The notes under the pieces were generated by a model. That model worked only from the letters and a program-made list of their open reading frames with translations, did no database searches and was not told the DNA's origin. Source: Firmicutes bacterium UBA6132 (GTDB lineage: Bacteria > Bacillota_A > Clostridia > Tissierellales > Sedimentibacteraceae). From it: DNA of 5,883 nt. Positions within the stretch are counted from its first letter, which is position 1. The number at the start of each line of letters is the position of its first letter. A program made the translations under genes and the position numbers. Shown here in pieces: positions 1 through 5,040 of this stretch. The stretch spans positions 1 to 5,883 of the forward strand of contig DIVM01000309.1 of the NCBI GenBank assembly GCA_002435835.1. Reading direction: 5' to 3'.

Positions 1-18
1 TCGGGTATTTTTAAAGCT

Positions 19-36
19 ATCCCGCAGAGGCGGGAT
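19..36. other. GC-rich perfect hairpin
   Basis: ATCCCGC (19-25) and GCGGGAT (30-36) are exact reverse complements around a four-base AGAG loop. The arm is much more GC-rich than its surroundings. It is followed by TTAG rather than a run of T, so it is a poor intrinsic terminator for a gene upstream of the window. It could be a transcript 3'-end stabiliser or part of a dispersed repeat. Confidence 0.6.
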
Positions 37-39
37 TTA

Positions 40-171
40 GTTCAACATCGTGTATAAAACATTGGGGATTAAGTGGTTATATCAAACATTCTGCCCCGCA
101 TCAAGTTCGGTTTAACTTGATAGGAAATTGCTTCGTAATCCCACAAGACACCATATCATAAAATGTTATGG
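40..171 (+). repeat. nested inverted repeats, possibly attC-like
   Basis: Three nested pairs of complementary arms can be read here: AACAT (44-48) with ATGTT (163-167), GGGATTA (65-71) with TAATCCC (136-142), and ATCAAGTT (100-107) with AACTTGAT (114-121) around a six-base loop. The left end GTTCAAC (40-46) fits the attC R'' consensus RYYYAAC. The right end GTTATGG (165-171) departs from GTTRRRY at two places. The 132-bp length is within the attC range and the next gene starts 28 bp further on, as in a gene cassette. No clear L boxes, no integrase and no matching site after the gene were found, so a structured 5' leader of the downstream gene is an equal alternative. Confidence 0.25.
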
Positions 172-199
172 CAAATACATGACAATTTGATAACTAACC

Positions 200-1657
200 A
201 TGACAACTGAATCAATTTTTACAATCATCGCAATCCTGTTAGCAGGTTATACACTTATTCCAATCGAGGATAAGAAACTAATAGGTCTTAAATTCACAAA
301 GTCAGAGACTTTTATATTGATAATTGTTAGCATCTATATTTTATATCTGACACTATTTTTTGATCATTTTGTAAAATGGTTTGACTCCTGGGAAATCTTT
401 ACTAATGCTAATGGATTGACAGCTAATGAGTATTCTTTTATACTATCTCTAATTCTTATTATTTATATAGGTTACAAAGTCTTAAAATCAAAATTTCCAA
501 AACCGAATAGAGGTAAATTGCTTGACTATTACGACTTTTTAGCTAATCGAGAGAAGCACAATCTTTTATACGAATTGATTAATAAATATGAATTGGATGC
601 TTTACTTAAAGTCCATTTTAAAAAGGATAACACGCTTACAACAAAGGAAATCGAAAATTTCAAACTATTTTCTACCATTCTTGATGAAAAAGTTGTGGAA
701 AGCTTTACAAAAATTGATCCCTACTTTTATTCAAAATTTATAAATAACATTTTAGGAGACCATCGTTACATTGATTCATTCCAACTATATTATAAATTTC
801 TCATTTCTAATCCTTATTCACCTTTAAACAGAGAACTGCGAGACAATAAAATAGACAATCTTCTACTTGAAAATAAACCAATATTGACTGGAATAATTGG
901 AGATCCAGAAATTGCTGGAGGATTAAGGATTTATCAACCCATAGGAAATTATTGTAAAGAATTATTACGGAAAGAAAGAGAGAAAAAAACGGATAGTGAT
1001 TACAATAGAGCATATTATAATGATTCGATATTGTGGACTCTGCCTGTGACTTATTGTATTAGTTTCTTTAATTTAATGATCCACGAAGCAATTCAAAAGA
1101 AGCATAAAGACTTTTTATGGTTAAATTATTATGAAAGATTTGTGCAGATGATATGTGAGAACATAAATACAGATAATTTAACTGAAGAGGAAAAAGAAAG
1201 CGAATTTCCAACTTATAACCACAGATTGATTTATGATATTATTGACAATACAGAATCCTGGCTTACTTTTGTAAGTGAAAACTATTTTAATGGTTGTATC
1301 GCACCGTCAATTCTGACATCTCTTTTCTCAAGCCTTACATATTTAGCCGATTCATCCAACAATCAAATTTCAGAAGAATTTCGAGCAAAAAGATTTGAAC
1401 TTGGAATACGAGTATACTTTCACATAAGAGAGGAAATTCAAAGTGAATACTTAATTGCAATTTTTTCTCGATTTGGCAAAAAAAGTCAAAATTTTAAAGA
1501 TTTATTTGCAATAGCATGGGATAACGTTGTTGATGATAAATGGGCAGGAATGCCATATTCTCATGAGATTATTGAAGTACAAAAGTACGTAACTGAAGTC
1601 ATTGAAAAACTCGACATTAAGACTCAATTTAGGGGGGACTGGTTAACGACAAAATAG
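200..1657 (+). CDS. membrane-anchored protein of unknown function, three N-terminal TM segments
   Basis: A 485-residue protein that I do not recognise. Hydrophobic segments at about residues 5-22, 37-54 and 78-95 look like membrane helices. The loop after the first (DKKLIGLKFTK) and the stretch after the third (KVLKSKFPKPNRGK) are rich in Lys/Arg, while the loop between the second and third is acidic. By the positive-inside rule the N-terminus is outside and the remaining ~390 residues are cytosolic. That part is charged, rich in aromatic residues, Leu, Ile and Lys, and looks mostly helical; I see no nucleotide-binding, nuclease or protease signature. It has no lipobox, unlike every other gene here. 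It stands alone: 252 bp separate it from the next gene. The start at 200 is the first ATG of the open frame, lies just upstream of the first membrane helix, and has no Shine-Dalgarno sequence. Sensor, anchored effector or accessory cargo are all possible. Confidence 0.85.
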   Translation: MTTESIFTIIAILLAGYTLIPIEDKKLIGLKFTKSETFILIIVSIYILYLTLFFDHFVKWFDSWEIFTNANGLTANEYSFILSLILIIYIGYKVLKSKFPKPNRGKLLDYYDFLANREKHNLLYELINKYELDALLKVHFKKDNTLTTKEIENFKLFSTILDEKVVESFTKIDPYFYSKFINNILGDHRYIDSFQLYYKFLISNPYSPLNRELRDNKIDNLLLENKPILTGIIGDPEIAGGLRIYQPIGNYCKELLRKEREKKTDSDYNRAYYNDSILWTLPVTYCISFFNLMIHEAIQKKHKDFLWLNYYERFVQMICENINTDNLTEEEKESEFPTYNHRLIYDIIDNTESWLTFVSENYFNGCIAPSILTSLFSSLTYLADSSNNQISEEFRAKRFELGIRVYFHIREEIQSEYLIAIFSRFGKKSQNFKDLFAIAWDNVVDDKWAGMPYSHEIIEVQKYVTEVIEKLDIKTQFRGDWLTTK

Positions 1658-1676
1658 TTTTCGCCATAATACATAG

Positions 1677-1712
1677 GGCTTCATACGGTGTGTTACATCA
1701 AGTGATGAAGCC
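1677..1712. other. 8-bp stem-loop downstream of the membrane-protein gene
   Basis: GGCTTCAT (1677-1684) and ATGAAGCC (1705-1712) are exact reverse complements with a 20-base loop, beginning 19 bp after the stop codon at 1657. No T tract follows, so it is not a standard intrinsic terminator; it may be a 3' mRNA structure or a repeat remnant. The rest of 1658-1837 shows no further structure I can support. Confidence 0.5.
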
Positions 1713-1837
1713 AGGTTGAACCAGAACTTGTCTCTGATTAGATAAGGGGATCAATATCCGCCTATAAAACGATTTAAATTGACCGGGAAGATAGTGAATC
1801 GAATAAGTTCTTAGACAGACTCACGTTAGCATTCACC

Positions 1838-1869
1838 CCTGCCAAGAATTGAATTTGGCATACAATTTG
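1838..1869 (+). promoter_or_regulatory. candidate Bacteroidota-type promoter of the 127-residue lipoprotein gene
   Basis: TACAATTTG (1861-1869) resembles the Bacteroidota -7 box TAnnTTTG with one extra base. CCTG (1838-1841) lies exactly 19 bp upstream, where a TTTG-type -33 box is expected; only its TG matches. Transcription would begin around 1874-1878, leaving a leader of about 35 bases. The -7 region is also a near-duplication: AATTTGGCAT (1852-1861) is followed by AATTTGTGCAT (1864-1874). A short dyad, GCCAA/TTGGC (1841-1845 with 1855-1859), overlaps the spacer and could be an operator, but this is speculative. Confidence 0.4.
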
Positions 1870-1909
1870 TGCATTTTTAATGTAATCTGACCGATTAATC
1901 AAAAGTCCC

Positions 1910-2293
1910 ATGAAAATAAAAATTTTGCTCTCCTTACTTATCCTTCTATTAGCATTTACAACATGTACTAAAAAAGACGAATTTCAATTTACTTTATATT
2001 CAGAATATATTGATTCGGAAGTAAATTGTAAGACTATAAAAGTCACAATAGATGGACAAGAAAAAGTTAATGATCAAATATGTTATACTGGCATTTTGCC
2101 TACTGTTACAACATCATCATTTCAGATTCCTTCGGGCAAAAATAAATTAAGGGCAGAGATACTTGAAGGTTCAAAGGTTTTCGTGCAAATTTTTGAATTT
2201 GAGGAAGGTAAGAAATATGGTTACCTTACATATAATAATAAAACCTCTGAGTTTTATTTTTCTACAAGTACAACAGGTGGAATAATGAAATAA
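1910..2293 (+). CDS. small secreted lipoprotein, unknown function
   Basis: The 127-residue product starts with a basic MKIKI, a leucine-rich hydrophobic core and Cys19 in the context AFTTC, read as a lipoprotein signal peptide. Thr at -1 is less usual than Gly, Ala or Ser. TKKDE directly after the cysteine resembles the Bacteroidota signal that sends lipoproteins to the cell surface. The mature part, about 108 residues, alternates hydrophobic and polar residues (TIKVTIDGQ, KLRAEILEG, VFVQIFEF, EFYFS), which suggests one small beta-sandwich. Cys40 and Cys58 could form a disulphide. I know no family name for it. The gene stands alone, 252 bp after the membrane-protein gene and 199 bp before the next lipoprotein gene, and has its own candidate promoter. 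ATG at 1910 is the only start that gives the signal peptide. Confidence 0.85.
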   Translation: MKIKILLSLLILLLAFTTCTKKDEFQFTLYSEYIDSEVNCKTIKVTIDGQEKVNDQICYTGILPTVTTSSFQIPSGKNKLRAEILEGSKVFVQIFEFEEGKKYGYLTYNNKTSEFYFSTSTTGGIMK

Positions 2294-2311
2294 TCCTGGC
2301 GAAATGTTAAT

Positions 2312-2350
2312 ACGGACAATATGAGTAAGTTGTTTGTCACGGTTACTGCA
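2312..2350. repeat. 39-bp intergenic repeat, copy 1
   Basis: This copy matches 3360-3398 at 32 of 39 positions without gaps. The conserved blocks are ACGGACAATA (2312-2321), TTGTTTGTCACGGTT (2330-2344) and TGCA (2347-2350). As RNA, ACGGACAA (2312-2319) pairs along its full length with UUGUUUGU (2330-2337), with two G-U pairs, around a ten-base loop that differs between the copies. It begins 18 bp after the stop codon of the 127-residue lipoprotein gene. Confidence 0.75.
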
Positions 2351-2376
2351 TAGACTTTCGGCTACTTAGACAGTTT

Positions 2377-2396
2377 ACTGTTAATTTAATAACAGT
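2377..2396. other. 7-bp dyad upstream of the YD-like lipoprotein gene
   Basis: ACTGTTA (2377-2383) and TAACAGT (2390-2396) are exact reverse complements around ATTTAA. The dyad lies between the 39-bp repeat and the region where the next promoter is expected, about 20 bp upstream of the TTTG at 2417. A protein-binding operator is possible, but an AT-rich 7-bp dyad can also arise by chance. Confidence 0.4.
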
Positions 2397-2410
2397 GGCA
2401 TGAATTTTGA

Positions 2411-2424
2411 TAATTATTTGCATA
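2411..2424 (+). promoter_or_regulatory. weak candidate promoter -7 region
   Basis: TAATTATTTG (2411-2420) followed by CATA resembles the TACAATTTG-TGCAT arrangement ahead of the gene at 1910, but the spacing inside the box is wrong for TAnnTTTG and no convincing -33 box lies about 19 bp upstream. Support comes mainly from position: TTAGACAG occurs 51 bp before this TTTG and 55 bp before the corresponding TTTG at 1866. If real, the leader of the next gene is about 65 bases. Confidence 0.2.
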
Positions 2425-2492
2425 CCTGACCTCTTTTTTAATATAAAATGGTTCTATAACCTCTTCCATTATGACTAGTAAAAGTTAACACA

Positions 2493-3260
2493 ATGAAAAC
2501 AAAAGTGCCATTATTAGGATTATGCAGCTTAATAATTATCGTTTTATTAAGTTGTCAAAAAGATGATTCTGGTTTTACTTCTGCTGAAGCAGATGCTAAG
2601 CTAAAACAAGTATTGCTTTTCTCAAATATAGATTCACAAGACCCGATCAGCATAGTCGAAGAATATGAATACGATGACAATGGGAGAAAAAGCAAAGTAT
2701 CATCTCCCATGTACGATAATGGAACAATTGTTGGAACCATTAAGTACGATTTGTATGAGTATAGTTCGTTAGGGCAGTTAATGAAGATCATCAATTATAA
2801 TGCAAATTTAAACTCTCCCACAGGCTTTATCAATTTACAAAACACTTCTTTTACTTACTCGACAGAAGGAATAAAAATAAAAGAGACAATAGAATATCCA
2901 TTGGGAGGTATAACTGAATATTCGGTTTTCGAATATCAAAATGGACTACTTTCAAAAATGAAAAGATATTCAGGTAATCAATTAGAAAACTACACTGAAT
3001 ATAAATATGACAATTCGGATAAATTAATTAAAGAAGCATTCTATGCTTCTGATGATCAATGTCTAACTTATACTATCCACTCTTATACAGGTTCCCTGCA
3101 GACAAAATCGGATCTTTATGTGTATTCAACTAATGCCCATTTTCGATCCATAACCCGGACTTTTGATAAAAACAATAACCTCATAACTCTTGAATCAAAA
3201 GAATTGTCATTGTATAGTTCAATGATGAGTCATGTACTTAGGTTTAAGTATTACGAATAA
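2493..3260 (+). CDS. lipoprotein with YD/RHS-like tyrosine repeats
   Basis: The 255-residue product has a hydrophobic signal peptide ending in LLSC (Cys21) followed by QKDD, a good match to a surface-export lipoprotein signal. The mature part contains degenerate repeats of the form aromatic-x-Tyr-(Asp/Ser)-x-x-G-x-Leu-x-x-x-x-x-Tyr, near residues 58-73 (YEYDDNGR), 88-102 (YEYSSLGQL), 120-135, 146-159 (FEYQNGLL), 170-184 (YKYDNSDKL) and less clearly 217-234 (RTFDKNNNL). Such YD-type repeats form extended beta-sheet surfaces in RHS/teneurin-like proteins, and short lipoprotein versions are common in Bacteroidota. There is no RHS core cleavage motif and no C-terminal toxin region, so it is not an RHS toxin. 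It has the same architecture as the gene at 5041 but lacks that protein's NP...NNITK tail. A role in binding at the cell surface is an inference; the ligand is unknown. ATG at 2493 is required for the signal peptide. Confidence 0.85.
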   Translation: MKTKVPLLGLCSLIIIVLLSCQKDDSGFTSAEADAKLKQVLLFSNIDSQDPISIVEEYEYDDNGRKSKVSSPMYDNGTIVGTIKYDLYEYSSLGQLMKIINYNANLNSPTGFINLQNTSFTYSTEGIKIKETIEYPLGGITEYSVFEYQNGLLSKMKRYSGNQLENYTEYKYDNSDKLIKEAFYASDDQCLTYTIHSYTGSLQTKSDLYVYSTNAHFRSITRTFDKNNNLITLESKELSLYSSMMSHVLRFKYYE

Positions 3261-3359
3261 TCTCAATGGATTATTATACAGCAACATGAGAACAGAACTC
3301 TATCACCTTGACTATTTTATTGTACCTAGATTCTAAACAGAGAACTAACCATAATCAAC

Positions 3360-3398
3360 ACGGACAATAAAGGTCATTTGTTTGTCACGGTTTATGCA
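3360..3398. repeat. 39-bp intergenic repeat, copy 2
   Basis: This copy has the same orientation and internal spacing as 2312-2350. ACGGACAA (3360-3367) can pair with UUGUUUGU (3378-3385), enclosing the loop TAAAGGTCAT, which differs from TATGAGTAAG in the first copy at six of ten positions while both stem arms are unchanged. It lies 99 bp after the stop codon of the YD-like lipoprotein gene and is not directly followed by a gene. Confidence 0.75.
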
Positions 3399-3646
3399 AT
3401 TCTCCTCCCCGACTTCTCAAGCCCATTAAAACTATGTATAGATCTGTCGGTCTGCTATGTACATTGTGATCAATAATCGATTTATGACCATTTGCAGCCC
3501 TTTAGAGACACGATCTATTATGGAGTAAACTGCTGTTGGTCGAAAGACAGGATGCTTTAAATCGTTTTATTTCAGTCCAATACAGCATTTAACCGGTTGA
3601 GCATAATATATAACTTACTTTATATTAGTATTATCAACACAAATAC

Positions 3647-3675
3647 AACCTGGGACTTGGTGACCAGGTTTTTTT
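3647..3675 (+). terminator. intrinsic terminator
   Basis: AACCTGG (3647-3653) and CCAGGTT (3664-3670) form a perfect 7-bp stem around a ten-base loop and run directly into seven consecutive T (3669-3675). This is the clearest terminator in the window. It is 386 bp after the nearest upstream stop codon (3260), which is long for that gene's 3' end, so it may instead end a small non-coding transcript or a gene since lost. Confidence 0.75.
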
Positions 3676-3729
3676 ATTATTTTATTTGATGATGGTTCAG
3701 CTAAGTTCAGAATAAACGGTCCACAAAGT

Positions 3730-3746
3730 CTCGTTGCATTTCATCG
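3730..3746. repeat. 17-bp direct repeat, copy 1
   Basis: CTCGTTGCATTTCATCG here matches CTCGCTGCATTTCCTCG at 3955-3971 at 15 of 17 positions, in the same orientation 225 bp apart. Weaker similarity continues to the right, where both copies reach an AGG about ten bases later. Confidence 0.45.
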
Positions 3747-3849
3747 AGTAAAAGGTCTACTCAAGTACATGGAATTAATAAAAGTATACCATCCGTAAAT
3801 CTATTGATGAATTAAAAAGATCATCCTTACAAATTTGAAGTACTGTAAA

Positions 3850-3903
3850 ACGGCTCCATATAATTATTGGCACATTTTGAAATAAATACTTATGGAGAGC
3901 CGT
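3850..3903. repeat. 54-bp imperfect inverted repeat
   Basis: ACGGCTCCATA (3850-3860) is the reverse complement of TATGGAGAGCCGT (3891-3903) except for a two-base insertion in the right arm. The arms enclose 30 AT-rich bases with partial further complementarity. The size and terminal arms recall a very short non-autonomous element or a strong hairpin in a transcript, but no target-site duplication is evident and no transposase is present, so a mobile origin is unproven. Confidence 0.5.
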
Positions 3904-3954
3904 AATAGGGTCAGGAATATTCAATTATTAAATAAAGGAGGCGATACCCTTTGG

Positions 3955-3971
3955 CTCGCTGCATTTCCTCG
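3955..3971. repeat. 17-bp direct repeat, copy 2
   Basis: This is the second copy of the motif at 3730-3746. It sits between GATACCCT (3943-3950) and AGGGATATC (3984-3992), which are near-complementary with one base inserted, so this copy lies in the loop of an imperfect hairpin. The first copy has no comparable flanks. Confidence 0.45.
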
Positions 3972-4077
3972 TGCTAATAGGATAGGGATATCTCATCAAA
4001 GTCAGTCTCATTGCCCATAATATTTTATAAGGCGACATAATCTTTAAATATGAAAGTCAAATTAATACTCACTTTCC

Positions 4078-4111
4078 TTGGGGCTAAAAGATAACATTGG
4101 TACGAATTTTG
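4078..4111 (+). promoter_or_regulatory. candidate promoter of the lipoprotein operon
   Basis: TACGAATTTTG (4101-4111) resembles a -7 TAnnTTTG box stretched by three bases, and TTGG (4078-4081) lies 19 bp upstream as a possible -33 box. The downstream GCGCATTTTA resembles the GTGCATTTTTA that follows the -7 region at 1861. Transcription would start about 25-30 bp before the ATG at 4143 and serve at least four genes. Confidence 0.35.
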
Positions 4112-4142
4112 CGCATTTTACTGTGACCCAAGACCTGATTCA

Positions 4143-4553
4143 ATGAGAAAAATATTGTTCTTACTCCTGCTATTGACAATCTTTATTGGTTGTGATAAAA
4201 ATGAATTGGGAAATCTTGAATACCTTGAAACTACAGAAGGAGGATGCTTTCTGGAAAAGGGTTCATCATTCAAAAGTGACCCACTTATTAAATCTGATAC
4301 TGTAACTTATACAGTTTCTAACGACAGTCTTAATGTATTTGTTGGATTTAATGCCACTTGTTGCTCCGAATACAGTGCTTCATCTTCCATCATAGGGGAC
4401 TCTTTGCTTATTAAAATCCAGACCACACAACCTGGTATATGTAATTGTATCTGTTACTATACATATAATTTTAAATTTGCAGGGAGTGCAGATTCTTATA
4501 GGTATAGAGTAAGCGTAGATGATTATTTAAATTTTGTCGGAGTTATTAAATGA
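4143..4553 (+). CDS. small six-cysteine lipoprotein, unknown function
   Basis: The 136-residue product has a signal peptide MRKILFLLLLLTIFIGC with lipidated Cys17 followed by DKNE. The mature protein is beta-rich and unusually cysteine-rich: Cys35, adjacent Cys73-Cys74, and a C-x-C-x-C cluster at 100, 102 and 104 followed by YYTYNF. From memory, small Bacteroidota lipoproteins combining a CC pair with a later CxCxCxY motif occur elsewhere, but I know no name or function. Six cysteines in an exported protein could make three disulphides, or the clustered ones could bind a metal or cofactor; the sequence cannot decide. It is the first gene of a run reaching the window edge; the next starts 30 bp on and shares the 14 bases CAATGAGAAAAATA around its start. 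The first ATG of the frame gives the signal peptide; there is no Shine-Dalgarno sequence. Confidence 0.85.
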   Translation: MRKILFLLLLLTIFIGCDKNELGNLEYLETTEGGCFLEKGSSFKSDPLIKSDTVTYTVSNDSLNVFVGFNATCCSEYSASSSIIGDSLLIKIQTTQPGICNCICYYTYNFKFAGSADSYRYRVSVDDYLNFVGVIK

Positions 4554-4583
4554 TGATAATCTATAATCTCAAGTATTAATGCA

Positions 4584-5030
4584 ATGAGAAAAATAGCGAA
4601 GACTGTATTTTTTTTAATTATTTTCACCAGTTCCTCATTCTTTTCAGGTTGTGAAAAAATGGATACCGTTTCAACTGATGGGTATTATTCAGGGTCTTTA
4701 GTTTACCAGGGGCAACCTCTGTTTGCTGCAATTTCTTTCAATGGAAACAATTATGCTGAAGTCGCATCAGGGGGAGCATTGAATCAGAAATTCCCATGCA
4801 TAACAAAAGGGACTTACAAAATAAAGCACAACACAATTTCTTTTTCCCCAACCGAGATGCCTGTCGTACTTGATTGTACTTGTGCTATAATGTTTACTGA
4901 AGATAAATTTGACTGCCTTTTAAGTGGAGAATATACGTTGATTCAATCTGGAAATACCATAAAATTTCAAAGGGGCACTGGGAACGACCTGCAAGTATAT
5001 GATTTAACTTTAATAGAACCTAACCCTTAA
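4584..5030 (+). CDS. small beta-rich lipoprotein, possibly lipocalin-like
   Basis: The 148-residue product has a signal peptide ending FFSGC (Cys23), followed by EKMD. The mature domain begins GYYSGSLVYQG and continues in short alternating strands (FAAISFNG, YAEVASGG, GTYKIKHNTISFSP, GEYTLIQSGNTIKFQRG, VYDLTLIE). This pattern is typical of small lipocalin-like or related beta-barrel lipoproteins of Bacteroidota; the fold is inferred from the pattern, not from a diagnostic motif. Cysteines at 72, 98, 100 and 111 include a CTC pair, so two disulphides are possible, an enrichment shared with the preceding gene. It lies 30 bp after that gene and 10 bp before the next, consistent with co-transcription. 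The start at 4584 is fixed by the signal peptide. Confidence 0.85.
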   Translation: MRKIAKTVFFLIIFTSSSFFSGCEKMDTVSTDGYYSGSLVYQGQPLFAAISFNGNNYAEVASGGALNQKFPCITKGTYKIKHNTISFSPTEMPVVLDCTCAIMFTEDKFDCLLSGEYTLIQSGNTIKFQRGTGNDLQVYDLTLIEPNP

Positions 5031-5040
5031 CACCAGCATC

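Larger units (their letters stand above)
3261..4142. other. 882-bp gene-free region
   Basis: No open frame of plausible coding quality was found on either strand, and I see no tRNA or rRNA. The region holds the second 39-bp repeat (3360-3398), an 8-bp palindrome AACCGGTT (3591-3598), an intrinsic terminator (3647-3675), a duplicated short motif (3730-3746 and 3955-3971), an imperfect inverted repeat (3850-3903) and a candidate promoter (4078-4111). Such a length between compact lipoprotein genes suggests decayed genes or an unrecognised non-coding RNA. The stretches 3399-3590, 3747-3849 and 3992-4077 show nothing I can name. Confidence 0.6.

Noticed and set aside
807..1013. Short reverse-strand open frame inside the membrane-protein gene
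   Set aside because: It lies wholly antisense within a much longer convincing gene and has no start context or recognisable product. The same reasoning removes the reverse-strand frames at 2555-2794, 5277-5468 and 5671-5853.
1641..1721. Possible second attC site after the membrane-protein gene: GGTTAAC at 1641 with GTTGAAC at 1715
   Set aside because: GTTGAAC fits GTTRRRY, but the left end fails RYYYAAC and the only strong stem (1677-1712) sits next to the right end instead of the centre, so the required symmetric fold is absent.
1748..1759. GGAT/ATCC dyad in the intergenic region
   Set aside because: A 4-bp stem is too short to separate from background.
2493..3260. RHS-type polymorphic toxin
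   Set aside because: Tyrosine repeats are present, but the protein is a short lipoprotein without the RHS core motif or a variable C-terminal toxin region.
3682..3795. Reverse-strand remnant reading NATRLCGPFILNL
   Set aside because: Only about 38 codons are open, with a stop codon in the middle and no recognised family; this is within chance for intergenic DNA.
3261..4142. tRNA, rRNA or CRISPR array in the long gene-free region
   Set aside because: No cloverleaf arms with a T-loop consensus, no rRNA-like sequence and no regularly spaced repeats were found; the direct repeats number only two copies each.
4141..4595. 14-base direct repeat CAATGAGAAAAATA at 4141-4154 and 4582-4595
   Set aside because: It covers the start codon and first codons (MRKI) of two signal peptides and is explained by shared codon choice for the same N-terminus.
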